From Chryseobacterium sp. LAM-KRS1 (GTDB lineage Bacteria > Bacteroidota > Bacteroidia > Flavobacteriales > Weeksellaceae): a stretch of 64,000 nt of DNA. Below, piece by piece: positions 51,919 through 60,739 of the stretch. The DNA lies in the NCBI RefSeq assembly GCF_013184525.1, contig NZ_JAAOIZ010000005.1, forward strand, positions 434,001 to 498,000, read 5' to 3'. Every line of letters begins with the position of its first letter. Position 1 is the stretch's first letter. Both the position numbers and the translations under genes were made by a program. The notes below the pieces were generated by a model. It had not been told where the DNA came from. It did not search any database and was given only the letters and a program-made list of their open reading frames with translations.

Positions 51919-52818
51919 TTAGAAATAGATCTGAGTATCAGGTAGCAATTTCTTATATTTTTCAATGGTGGCCTTATCCATAGGATTCCCCGTTAATATC
52001 AATGTTTTAAGATTTTTAAGCTGAGAAATATCGTTCGGCAGGTCTTTTAGGTTATTGTTTGCAAAGTTCATACTTACCACATTTTTCAATCCTTTTATTT
52101 TTGCCGGAATTTCCTGAATATTATTCTGGCTCACGTTAAGGAACTCCAGATTCTTTGATTGAAAAAGGGATTCAGGTAGTTTGGAAATAGCATTTTGCTG
52201 TAATTCCAGATACTTCAGATTCTTGGGAAATTCAAGATTGCCAAGATCATTGATCTGGTTCGCTGCCAGATTCAGGTATTTTAAGTTTTTAATTTGATTC
52301 AGACGTTCGGAAATAAAGCTGATCTGATTATCCTGAAGATTAATTTCCTCCAATGCCGGAATTTCCGTTAAGGCTTCCGGGAAAACATTCAGATTATTAG
52401 CATCGAGATGAATTACCTTCAATTGCTGTAACCTTGCAATATTGGGATTAACAGTGGTCAGGTTGTTCAGATTCATTGAAAGGGTTTTCAGCTGGGTAAG
52501 CTCTCCAACTTCATCCGGAATAAACTTGATGCTGTTTTCATTGACATTCAATATCTCCAGATTCTTCAAAGCAAATAGTTCAGGATCCATCTTTTCCAGA
52601 TTATTTCCCATGATATTAAGAAAGAATAAGGAAGTAAATTTTCTTATATCAGAAGGAAGATTAAATAAACCTTTACCTCTGAAACTCATACTGTATACCG
52701 GCTTTTCACTTTTTAAAGCATCTTCGATAGTCGTATAGGTAGGATATTTTACCGGATCAATTTGTGCATAGCTGTAGTTCAGTGCGAACAGAATAATCAA
52801 TAAGGAAAGTTTTTTCAT
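51919..52818 (-). CDS. Secreted leucine-rich repeat protein
   Basis: This 299-aa exported protein has a signal peptide (residues 1-18, SLLIILFALNYSYAQ). From about residue 65 to the end there are about ten leucine-rich repeats of the form LKNLEILNVNENSIKFIPDEV, in the LxxLxxLxxNxL pattern. Such repeats bind proteins. No LPxTG or T9SS tail is visible. Ligand unknown. Confidence 0.88.
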   Translation of the reverse strand: MKKLSLLIILFALNYSYAQIDPVKYPTYTTIEDALKSEKPVYSMSFRGKGLFNLPSDIRKFTSLFFLNIMGNNLEKMDPELFALKNLEILNVNENSIKFIPDEVGELTQLKTLSMNLNNLTTVNPNIARLQQLKVIHLDANNLNVFPEALTEIPALEEINLQDNQISFISERLNQIKNLKYLNLAANQINDLGNLEFPKNLKYLELQQNAISKLPESLFQSKNLEFLNVSQNNIQEIPAKIKGLKNVVSMNFANNNLKDLPNDISQLKNLKTLILTGNPMDKATIEKYKKLLPDTQIYF

Positions 52819-52830
52819 AGATAGATAAAA

Positions 52831-52857
52831 GCTGCCGATAACAGAATTACCGGCAGC
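52831..52857 (-). terminator. Terminator after the PhoX-like gene
   Basis: The hairpin GCTGCCGGTAA / TTATCGGCAGC (one G.U pair) with a 5-nt loop is followed by TTTTAT on the minus strand. It lies 17 bp past the PhoX-like stop. Confidence 0.8.
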
Positions 52858-52874
52858 AACTGAATATTAATACA

Positions 52875-55022
52875 TTACTTCTTTATTACTTTTACTGTTT
52901 TCTGGAATCCTTCTGCCTCGATATTTACGATCAAAACACGGGAAGCTTCAAGCTGGGATGTAAAGTCTAAATCCAACGCAGTATGAGAGCCTGTAAATTT
53001 CTTTGTGAATACAATTTTACCATCCATGCTGTAGGCTGTTACAGAAATATCTTTCAAGCCTTTAGAAGAATTGATCTTCACAATTCCTGACGTCGGGTTT
53101 GGAGCTACACTAACTGTACTTTCGGTTTTAGCGTCAATTGTTCCCAAAGTACCGTTTTGTCCTAAATTATTTTTAAGAGCGACAACAATGGTGGCAGATT
53201 TTCCTCTGTAGTCAATTGTATTTCCAGTGGCATCCACATCTGTAGAGATTGTCGCATCCGGATGCTGAATCGAAAAGAATCCGAATTTATGATCTGGAGT
53301 AAAGGTAAGTCCTGTAGGCTCAGAACCTGCCGGCATAGAAGCAAAAAGTCTCACTTTAGGATTCGCCTGAGTGTGATCCGGAGCTACTACCCAAATATAA
53401 TTTTTCCCTCCATCCTGTAACACCCAAAGGTTTCCAAGTTCATCAAAAGTAAGATTGTCATTCCCATCTCCCCATGCTTCTGATTTGATCCCTTGTGCCG
53501 TATTGAAAGAATATACAGTAGAAAGCCCTCCGACAAACGTTTCTACTTGAGAAGCGGTAGTTCCGTTATCCTGTAAGCGATATACTTTATTTAAACCTTT
53601 TGCAGTAAAATAAATCTTCCCGTCCAATGGACTGATATCCACATCTTCTATTCCGTTGAATTTTGTACCTCCTAATGAAAAAGCCAGGTTATTTGTATTA
53701 TTCTGGTCTGCTTTTGTCTTATTAGGTACCTGGATCCATGTTGCTGTATTTACTACCGGATCTCCTGTACTGCTTAATCCCTGATCCAGTTTCAGTACAT
53801 AAAGATTACCTGATGAAAGGTTGTTGGGTGTATCCATTACATATTTATAAACCAGATGGGTTCCTCCATCCTCACCATAATAAGCAGTCGTTCCTGCATT
53901 ATTGATCACTACATTTTCGTGATTCATTATACCCATCTGCCATAATTTCCCTTTAGAACCGTCCGGATTCTGTGAAATTACCTGGGCCGTTGCAGGATCA
54001 ATTTCTACCAACCAACCATAATCTTTATATCCGTCAGCATTGGTATCACTTGAGGTTACAGATTCTTCAGCTGTAACCACAGTTCCCCAAGGAGTAATAC
54101 CTCCTGAACAGTTTCTGATCGTCTGTACAAGGCTTGGTGTAGAGAAATCCACAGCTCTGGATTTTGTCAGCTGCCAAAGCTTCGTTGAAGCATTATAATT
54201 GATTTCAGCCATCGTAACTCCACCTGGATTTGTTTCATGGTTTACTGAAAGATAACCATCGGTTGAGCTGGCGTTTTTAGCAACATAAGCGGTAAAATCA
54301 TTCTGTCCACCTACTAATCCACCTCCTTGTGTATAGGCATCTCCTTCTTTTAAAATAAGCTGATATTTATGCTCGGCAGGGATGATCAGTTTATTGGTTT
54401 GTGAAGTAGGAACAATAGAAGTGAAACAACTGATGTGAGCCGCATTACAACCAACAGGGTTCGTTGTTCCGCTTACCGTTTTTAAATAAGCATCAATTCT
54501 CAGGTCTGAGCTTTGCCCGCTTCTGTTGTGCAGTTCAATGGATATCCTGTTGTTTCCGTTAACAAATTTTGATTTTGGAATCGAGAAAACATTATACACA
54601 TTCTCTGCAGCACCGTCAATTGTGGTCACAGAAGGTGTATTAAAAGCGATAGTTCCTGTAGGCATATTGTCCCTTACTACTTCCTGTCCGTTAAGGTATA
54701 CAACAATACCGTCATCTCTCATCACTCCTAACTCCATGGTATCGGAAAGATCAGCAAGATTAACACTAAAATCTTTTGCAAAATAAGCTGCAGTAAGACC
54801 TGAATTAATAGTGGTAGTTACAGGATCGCCATATCCTAACGGACCGTTTCCTGTAGACCAGGAAGAAACATCAAAATTGGTATCTTTCCACTGGGTAACC
54901 TGCGCCTGGTTGTTGTCGATATACCTCCATGAGGCATTTTTATTGAAAACAAAGGTCTGTGCCTGAAGGGCAGAACCTGATACGAGTGCAAGAGCTGCAA
55001 CTGTTAGTAGTTTTTTCTTCAT
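52875..55022 (-). CDS. PhoX-like (DUF839) secreted protein with N-terminal beta-sandwich and T9SS tail
   Basis: This 715-aa protein has a signal peptide (residues 1-21). Residues ~22-190 look like a jelly-roll domain (VMRDDGIVVYLNGQEVVRDNMP, NNRISIELHNRSG). The PhoX/DUF839 core covers ~200-620: YLSVNHETNPGG, ITPWGTVVTAEE, NHENVVINNAGTTAYYGEDGG and FNGIEDVDISPLDGKIYFTAKG. The last ~75 residues are a T9SS type A sorting domain starting at VSVAPNPTSGIVKINSS. PhoX proteins are Ca/Fe-dependent phosphatases; catalysis here is not certain. Exported by T9SS and anchored or released. A palindrome lies at 55073-55086. Confidence 0.88.
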   Translation of the reverse strand: MKKKLLTVAALALVSGSALQAQTFVFNKNASWRYIDNNQAQVTQWKDTNFDVSSWSTGNGPLGYGDPVTTTINSGLTAAYFAKDFSVNLADLSDTMELGVMRDDGIVVYLNGQEVVRDNMPTGTIAFNTPSVTTIDGAAENVYNVFSIPKSKFVNGNNRISIELHNRSGQSSDLRIDAYLKTVSGTTNPVGCNAAHISCFTSIVPTSQTNKLIIPAEHKYQLILKEGDAYTQGGGLVGGQNDFTAYVAKNASSTDGYLSVNHETNPGGVTMAEINYNASTKLWQLTKSRAVDFSTPSLVQTIRNCSGGITPWGTVVTAEESVTSSDTNADGYKDYGWLVEIDPATAQVISQNPDGSKGKLWQMGIMNHENVVINNAGTTAYYGEDGGTHLVYKYVMDTPNNLSSGNLYVLKLDQGLSSTGDPVVNTATWIQVPNKTKADQNNTNNLAFSLGGTKFNGIEDVDISPLDGKIYFTAKGLNKVYRLQDNGTTASQVETFVGGLSTVYSFNTAQGIKSEAWGDGNDNLTFDELGNLWVLQDGGKNYIWVVAPDHTQANPKVRLFASMPAGSEPTGLTFTPDHKFGFFSIQHPDATISTDVDATGNTIDYRGKSATIVVALKNNLGQNGTLGTIDAKTESTVSVAPNPTSGIVKINSSKGLKDISVTAYSMDGKIVFTKKFTGSHTALDLDFTSQLEASRVLIVNIEAEGFQKTVKVIKK

Positions 55023-55072
55023 AATAATTTCGATTTATTAGATGTTGCAAAACTATTTTTTTATCACCAGCC

Positions 55073-55086
55073 CTCTATTAATAGAG
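55073..55086. promoter_or_regulatory. 14-bp palindrome upstream of the PhoX-like gene
   Basis: CTCTATTAATAGAG is a perfect palindrome about 51 bp before the ATG. It sits where the -33 box would be for a -7-like CAAAACTA (55048-55055). It may be an operator. Confidence 0.45.
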
Positions 55087-55251
55087 TTTTAAATAAAGCA
55101 TCAGCAATGTTACAAAATTAAAAACCCAATGTTAAGTGAATTAAGTTTGTGTTAAATATGATGCAGGATTTGAAATTCGTGGTTATGTAATAATCACGAT
55201 ATAAGTAGAAAATTGAGCGTAAAACGATTACTTTTTAAGTATAGCACGTTC

Positions 55252-55268
55252 ATTTCGAGTTTCGAAAT
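55252..55268. repeat. Short inverted repeat ATTTCGA-GTT-TCGAAAT
   Basis: A 7-bp inverted repeat with a 3-bp spacer lies about 55 bp past the end of the peroxidase gene. No T-rich tail follows, so its role is uncertain. Confidence 0.35.
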
Positions 55269-55320
55269 TCATTTATTAAATCAAATAAGCCTTAGCCCGC
55301 TCATTATAAACACTTCCCTG

Positions 55321-57144
55321 TTATCTTTTGCTTACATCCGTCAGAGCGTTTAGAAATGCAATGATCTGCTTCATTTCAGTTTCGGTAAGATTAAGTTTAT
55401 CCGCTGGTAAAGTCTGGTTATTTATTTTTAACCCCAGACCTTCGCCTCCTCCTTCATTATAAAAATCCAACACTTCTTCCAGAGTATTAAATGCTCCATT
55501 ATGAAAATAAGGCTTTGTAAGCGCAATATTTCTTACTGTCATGGTTTTAAAAGAATTTTCATAGATCCAGGAATTTTCTTTTTTCACCGGGCTTTTCACT
55601 CTTCCCAAATCAGAATCCAGTTCTAAAGGCAGTTTACTGATCGGAGCTTTTGTAACCCCTAACACTTCCGATTCATTCTCATTATAGAAGGGAGGAACCA
55701 GTCCTGAGAAATGAGGGGCAAAATGACAGGTTGCACAGTTGGCTTTTCCCATGAATAAATTGAATCCTTTTTTAGCATCATCTGAGATTTCTTTCTCATT
55801 TCTCATAAAGCGATCAAAATCACTTTCAAAAGAATAAAGGGAAGCTACATATGAACTCAATGCTTTGGAGAAATTTTCTTTACTGATCTTCCCATCTTTA
55901 AATGCTGTACGGAATGCTCTTTTATATTCCGGTTTTTCCTTTAATTTTTTAATAATACTTTCATAGCTCGTATTGAATTCCTGTTCATTGTAGATAACAT
56001 GCTCTGCCTGTTGCTCGATATAAAAAGCACGCATATCGTAAAAAAATCTTTTAGCAAATACTGCGTTGTATAAAGAAGGAGAATTCCGCAACACGGTTTT
56101 TCCTTCAACGTTACTTGGCGACTTTGCTTTAAGGTCTGTAAAAGCATTTTCCGGCAAATGGCATGTAGCGCAGCTCATTTTCCCATTTCCGCTTACACTT
56201 TGGTCATAGAATATTTCTTTGCCCAGTTTCTTAAGCTCTGGATTATCTTCAGATGCCTTTAAAAGGGTATAAAAATAGGGATCCAGAAAATCGCTGCTGA
56301 AAAAATTTTTGTTCTGAGCGTTCCATCCCGAAAACGCCTTGAGGTCATCTGTTCTTCCGTCCCAGTTTCCAAATTCTTCATAAAGAGGCTGGATGTATTT
56401 TTTATAAAATTCAATGCGGTCAAATGTTTCAAAATTTTTATTAACTGCAAGGTATCCGGTTGCATCAGAAAGAATGGTATTTGCTTTCTGAATATTATAA
56501 TTCGTAAAATAAGGATCATCATTAATGTATTTTTTTATTCCCAAAAGCGCATACGCTGCTTCTTCAGAAATATTTAAAGAACCGGGTGTATCAAAGCCTG
56601 TAACTCCCAAGCTATAAATCCTTATTAACTCAATACGGAGTGGTAATGTTTTATTGACACCTTTGCTCAATCCGTTTTTTACCGAGCTTAAATAAAAGTT
56701 AGAATAACTATTGTACAAAAAATCAATAATGGATTTTATTTTCTCTTTCTGTTCAGCTGCCTCTTCCGAGTAAATCAGTTCATCCAAAACCTGTAATCCT
56801 TCCGGGGGCAAAGTATAGGCTGACGTTCCTGCTGCCTCAATATGAAATAAAGGAGCAGCATTAAGATGGGTTTTTGTGAATTCAGGGTAATGATAGGCAA
56901 TATAGAATTCTATTTCCTTAAAAGAGTTTCGGGTAGTACTCACTGATTTCTGCAGATCTTCAAGAGATATTTTGTCATCCCCAAACAGGTAAACATCTCT
57001 TTTCAACTGTTCAAGCTTATTTTTAAAGTCAGTTAACCCGTTATTGATAAAAGTATTTTCATTTTTCGTCCCTTTATCTGTAGGATTAAATGACATGATT
57101 GCAAAACCGAAAGTTAAAATAATAAGCAGTAAAGAGTATTTCAT
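55321..57144 (-). CDS. Di-heme cytochrome c peroxidase with ~290-residue N-terminal extension
   Basis: This 607-aa protein starts at ATG 57144; ATG 57174 adds ten residues. A signal peptide covers ~1-18. Residues ~25-290 form a helical region I do not recognise. The C-terminal half is a MauG/CcpA-type peroxidase with two heme sites: CATCH at 325-329 (MSCATCHLPENAFTD) and CATCH at 470-474 (NCATCHFAPHFSG). SKENFSKALSSYVASLYSF matches the bridging region. It probably reduces H2O2 or oxidises substrates in the periplasm. Bacteroidota often have this longer form. Single gene. Confidence 0.9.
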   Translation of the reverse strand: MKYSLLLIILTFGFAIMSFNPTDKGTKNENTFINNGLTDFKNKLEQLKRDVYLFGDDKISLEDLQKSVSTTRNSFKEIEFYIAYHYPEFTKTHLNAAPLFHIEAAGTSAYTLPPEGLQVLDELIYSEEAAEQKEKIKSIIDFLYNSYSNFYLSSVKNGLSKGVNKTLPLRIELIRIYSLGVTGFDTPGSLNISEEAAYALLGIKKYINDDPYFTNYNIQKANTILSDATGYLAVNKNFETFDRIEFYKKYIQPLYEEFGNWDGRTDDLKAFSGWNAQNKNFFSSDFLDPYFYTLLKASEDNPELKKLGKEIFYDQSVSGNGKMSCATCHLPENAFTDLKAKSPSNVEGKTVLRNSPSLYNAVFAKRFFYDMRAFYIEQQAEHVIYNEQEFNTSYESIIKKLKEKPEYKRAFRTAFKDGKISKENFSKALSSYVASLYSFESDFDRFMRNEKEISDDAKKGFNLFMGKANCATCHFAPHFSGLVPPFYNENESEVLGVTKAPISKLPLELDSDLGRVKSPVKKENSWIYENSFKTMTVRNIALTKPYFHNGAFNTLEEVLDFYNEGGGEGLGLKINNQTLPADKLNLTETEMKQIIAFLNALTDVSKR

Positions 57145-57370
57145 GAAATTTTTAGCGGCAAATGTAATCATCATACATTATCTCAGTTTTAAATCTGGAT
57201 TAAATAATGTTTATATTTTAATTCATGAATTTTTATTAATTTTAAACCCCGAAACCAAATTCATTATACTGAAAAGCCGGATATACTGCCTGTTCTTTTT
57301 AAAATATGATGTGAGATTAATGGGATGAGGATTTTATATATTTACAACTAATCAAAAACGAAATATCATT

Positions 57371-57838
57371 ATGAAAACAAAATTACTACTGGCTTTTGTA
57401 GCAAGTCTTTTCTCATTTGGGATTTTTGCCCAGAAATTAGGTCAGGAAATGGCAGTATATGCAGAAAAAAAGGGTAATGATTATTACCTGATCCGTCTGG
57501 TACAGGATCAGGCCGTACCTAAAGTTTACGTTTACTCCAACGGCGAGACCAAACCTTATAAAACTTATACCGAATTAAAAGATGTTGTAATGGATTTTCC
57601 GGGAATGATGTCTTCGAATAATTCAACTAAAGAAGAGTTGGTTTCTGTTTTGAAAAAAGATAATCATTTTTATGAAATTACCTCCCAGAGAAAAGATCCT
57701 AAAAACTTTGAAAAAACAACAGTAACCGTTTACGAAGTTTTCAATGGCCAGAAAAGGATCGTAGAAGAGTACGGCTCTATTTATGAGCTTGTAAGTTCTC
57801 CTTATAAAGATGCCATTTTCATTGACATAAAAAAATAA
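57371..57838 (+). CDS. Secreted protein of unknown function
   Basis: This 155-aa exported protein has a signal peptide (residues 1-20, LLLAFVASLFSFGIFAQ). The mature part is lysine- and tyrosine-rich, of mixed alpha/beta pattern (YLIRLVQDQAVPKVYVYSNG). I recognise no family. It lies 7 bp before a nucleoside phosphorylase gene on the same strand and may be cotranscribed. Confidence 0.6.
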   Translation: MKTKLLLAFVASLFSFGIFAQKLGQEMAVYAEKKGNDYYLIRLVQDQAVPKVYVYSNGETKPYKTYTELKDVVMDFPGMMSSNNSTKEELVSVLKKDNHFYEITSQRKDPKNFEKTTVTVYEVFNGQKRIVEEYGSIYELVSSPYKDAIFIDIKK

Positions 57839-57845
57839 ACATAAT

Positions 57846-58700
57846 ATGCTAAATAAACTTGCAGCTTCCGAGCTGGTACTAAATGATGACGGAAGTGTTT
57901 ACCACTTAAACCTTTTACCTGAAGATATTGCGGATAAAATTATCCTGGTTGGTGATCCTGACAGGGTTCCGAAAGTATCTCAGTATTTTGATAAAGTAGA
58001 GATTAAAAAGAATAAACGGGAATTCTATACCCATACAGGAATTTTACGCGGTGAAAGAATTTCAGTAATGTCCACCGGAATCGGTACGGAGAATATCGAT
58101 ATTGTAATGAATGAGCTGGATGCCCTGGTTAATATCGACCTTAAAAATAAGGAAATTAAAACCGAACATAAGGCGCTTGAACTTTTCCGTATGGGAACAT
58201 GTGGTAGCGTGAATCCAGATGTACAGGTGGACAATATGCTGGTAACCCAAAATGTTGTAGGTTTGGATGGTCTTATGCACTTTTATAAGGATTACCATTT
58301 TGAAAATGATTTTTCAAAGAACTTTATCGAAAAGTTCCCTTATGAGAAAATTAAGCCAATGCTTTATTTTGCTGACTGGGCTGAAGATATTGCTGAATAC
58401 TACAAAGATGCCAGATATCATGGAAATACCGCCACATTCCCTGGATTCTATGCTCCACAGGGCAGACAACTTCGTCTGAAATCCCTGGATGATAAATTCC
58501 TGGAGACATTGAACGAACTTGGCATTACTAATTTCGAAATGGAAACTTCGGCAATTTATGCATTCTCAAAACTATTGGGACACAAAGCAATTACCGTAAA
58601 TAATGTAATTGCCAACAGAAGACGTGGAGAATTTTCCTCTGATCACCATGCATCGGAAAAGAACCTTATTGAATGGGTATTGGAGAGAATAATCAAATAA
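57846..58700 (+). CDS. Nucleoside phosphorylase (uridine phosphorylase-like)
   Basis: This 284-aa enzyme of the PNP/UDP family cleaves nucleosides with phosphate. Typical segments are DKIILVGDPDRVPKVSQYF (phosphate/GDP loop), VMSTGIGTENIDIVMNEL, RMGTCGSVNPDVQV and FEMETSAIYAFSKLLGH with the 2'-OH-binding Glu. Bacteroidota members of this group favour uridine, but the base preference is not certain. It follows the secreted-protein gene by 7 bp. A bidirectional terminator lies beyond. Confidence 0.9.
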   Translation: MLNKLAASELVLNDDGSVYHLNLLPEDIADKIILVGDPDRVPKVSQYFDKVEIKKNKREFYTHTGILRGERISVMSTGIGTENIDIVMNELDALVNIDLKNKEIKTEHKALELFRMGTCGSVNPDVQVDNMLVTQNVVGLDGLMHFYKDYHFENDFSKNFIEKFPYEKIKPMLYFADWAEDIAEYYKDARYHGNTATFPGFYAPQGRQLRLKSLDDKFLETLNELGITNFEMETSAIYAFSKLLGHKAITVNNVIANRRRGEFSSDHHASEKNLIEWVLERIIK

Positions 58701-58704
58701 TAAG

Positions 58705-58745
58705 AAAAAAACAAAAGGATTTCAAAATTGAAATCCTTTTGTTTT
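58705..58745. terminator. Bidirectional terminator between phosphorylase and the next gene
   Basis: The long arms ACAAAAGGATTTCAA and TTGAAATCCTTTTGT have a very short loop and A/T flanks. It serves both converging genes. Confidence 0.9.
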
Positions 58746-59586
58746 ATGGACAATTCTTTTCATATTCATTGATGATCTTCACAAACATTTTAATATCATA
58801 TTCGGATCTTTTTCGTGTAACATAATTGAATCTATCTTTTTTATCAAGACTTTTAGATTCATCAATCGCTTTTTGGTAATTGTCTTTAATGTCCTGCTTC
58901 ATTTTTTTCCTAAAATCCCTGTCCTGTAATTTTATATAAAGATTATCCAGATACTTTACAAATTCAGGGCAATCCCCACCGGCATATTTAAAAGCATTAA
59001 TTAATTTTTCATCGAGGCTTCCCAGGTTAAACAATGAAACTTCATCCACATCAACAGGCATTACGGCAAAATCTGATTTGTCATTTTTAATATACATAAT
59101 CGTGCCTGCGTACATGCATCCCATACCATTGCCACAAACTGTATATTCATACCCGTAAATATCTATTTTACCATCGTAAAGAATGGGAAGGATGGCTGTA
59201 TAATTTTTATCTTTCACATCATTATCCTTACTCACTTTTTTAATGCTCAGCTTTTCATAACCTATAACTTCATCATCATACTTATCTACTACCTTTATTT
59301 TTTGAATATCATGATACCCTATTTTCTTGATCTCCGACGCTTCAGAAGTTTTGTATTCAAATAATTGTTCATTCTCAAAAACAGATTTATTTTTACTTTG
59401 TGCTACAATCCCCATAAAGGATTCAGCTTTGGGGAAATAAATATCTCTTAACAAAATATTTTCGGTAGAACCATCAGTTTTAGTGATTTCAACCGGAATA
59501 AAAGGCCTCTTTTCAAGTGACTTCTTGGATTGCCCGAACATTAAATTTGCGCAGATCAGACCTGCCATAAGTAAAATTCTATTCAT
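58744..59586 (-). CDS. Secreted protein of unknown function
   Basis: This 280-aa protein has a signal peptide at residues ~1-18 (LLMAGLICANLMFG). The mature part holds ENILLRDIYFPKAESFMGIV and a Cys-containing YTVCGNGMGCMYAGTIMYI segment, and a Lys/Asp-rich C-terminus. I recognise no family. It stands alone, with tag upstream on the same strand 29 bp away. Confidence 0.6.
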   Translation of the reverse strand: MNRILLMAGLICANLMFGQSKKSLEKRPFIPVEITKTDGSTENILLRDIYFPKAESFMGIVAQSKNKSVFENEQLFEYKTSEASEIKKIGYHDIQKIKVVDKYDDEVIGYEKLSIKKVSKDNDVKDKNYTAILPILYDGKIDIYGYEYTVCGNGMGCMYAGTIMYIKNDKSDFAVMPVDVDEVSLFNLGSLDEKLINAFKYAGGDCPEFVKYLDNLYIKLQDRDFRKKMKQDIKDNYQKAIDESKSLDKKDRFNYVTRKRSEYDIKMFVKIINEYEKNCP

Positions 59587-59615
59587 CGTTTTTAGTTTTA
59601 TATAATTTTGTTGTA

Positions 59616-60179
59616 TCAGGATTGCAGCCTCAAAAAACAGTTCTCGATGTGATCATTTACCATACCGGTCGCCTGCATATGGCCATATACTACCGTTGAT
59701 CCCATAAATTTAAAACCTCTTTTCTTGAGGTCTTTGGATAAAATATCGGAAATTTCAGTAGTGGCTGGAATATCTTTCAAGCTTTTGGGCCTATTGTCAA
59801 TAGGTTCACCACCTACAAAACCCCAGATATATTTGGAAAAAGTTCCAAATTCTTTCCGGACTTCCATAAACTTCTGTGCATTGTTGACCGTTGCTAAAAT
59901 TTTCAGCCTGTTTCTTATAATGCCGGAATTCTGCATGAGCTCCTCAATTTTTTTATCCTCATATTTTGCAATCTTTTTATAGTCAAAGCCATCAAAAGCC
60001 TTCGTAAAATATTCTCTTTTGCTTAAAATGGTATACCAGCTTAATCCTGCCTGGAAACTTTCAAGGATCAGAAATTCAAAAATCTTTTGATCATCATAAA
60101 CAGGACTCCCCCATTCTTCATCATGATATTTCCTGTACAGATCATCTTTTTCACACCATCCACAACGTATTTTTTCCAT
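59616..60179 (-). CDS. tag: DNA-3-methyladenine glycosylase I
   Basis: This 187-aa base-excision repair enzyme removes 3-methyladenine. It starts with RCGWCEKDDLYRKYHDEEWG, where Cys6 and His19 are zinc ligands; the late HIENCF gives the other His and Cys. The central FEFLILESFQAGLSWYTIL and FKFMGSTVVYGHMQATGMVNDH match Tag closely. It overlaps no neighbour. Confidence 0.95.
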   Translation of the reverse strand: MEKIRCGWCEKDDLYRKYHDEEWGSPVYDDQKIFEFLILESFQAGLSWYTILSKREYFTKAFDGFDYKKIAKYEDKKIEELMQNSGIIRNRLKILATVNNAQKFMEVRKEFGTFSKYIWGFVGGEPIDNRPKSLKDIPATTEISDILSKDLKKRGFKFMGSTVVYGHMQATGMVNDHIENCFLRLQS

Positions 60180-60319
60180 ATCTCAAGATTGTATTTATCC
60201 CTTTAAAGATAAAACGGATTTAGAAAACTATAACAAAAGATTATGAAAATTTTAACAAGAGAGCCGGATTTTAGGAATGGTTATTGTTTTACTATAAACA
60301 ACACTAAATAATAAATGTT

Positions 60320-60619
60320 ATGAACAATTCGGATTACAACAAAGCAGAGGACGCGGTAAATAAAACAGAAAACTCTTTAAAAAATGCAGCGACCGATGCG
60401 AAATGGAAAATTAATGATTTAGCAGACAAAGCTAGGGATTATATCAATGAAAAAAGAAACAATGACGAAGAAGCTAGTCAGGAAGATTGGCTTGACAGGG
60501 TAAAAGCTAATATTTCTGACACTTGGGAAGACATCAAGGATAAGGCGGATGAAGCCTGGGAAAAAACCAAGGATGCGGCTGAAGATGTAAAAGCGGAATG
60601 GAATAAAAAAACCAATTAA
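60320..60619 (+). CDS. Small hydrophilic helical protein (YtxH/LEA-like)
   Basis: This 99-aa protein is almost all charged and Ala residues in heptad-like repeats (KAEDAVNKTENSLKN, DKADEAWEKTKDAAEDVKAEWNKK). It resembles YtxH-type and LEA-like stress proteins. No signal peptide or membrane segment. It is probably disordered or a coiled coil, perhaps induced by stress. A terminator follows. Confidence 0.7.
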   Translation: MNNSDYNKAEDAVNKTENSLKNAATDAKWKINDLADKARDYINEKRNNDEEASQEDWLDRVKANISDTWEDIKDKADEAWEKTKDAAEDVKAEWNKKTN

Positions 60620-60642
60620 AATTTCAGTCATATAAATATTTT

Positions 60643-60681
60643 CAAAAAAACGGAACCTTTTTATAAGGCTCCGTTTTTTTA
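60643..60681 (+). terminator. Terminator after the YtxH-like gene
   Basis: The stem ACGGAACCTT / AAGGCTCCGT (one mismatch) is flanked by A and T runs. It precedes the fabI promoter. Confidence 0.8.
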
Positions 60682-60706
60682 TTATGTTCTAAACACAAAT
60701 TATCGC

Positions 60707-60714
60707 TACATTTG
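60707..60714 (+). promoter_or_regulatory. -7 element of fabI
   Basis: TACATTTG matches TAnnTTTG and lies 25 bp before the fabI ATG. A clear -33 box is not seen. Confidence 0.5.
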
Positions 60715-60739
60715 TAATATTAATAAACATTAAAAAATT

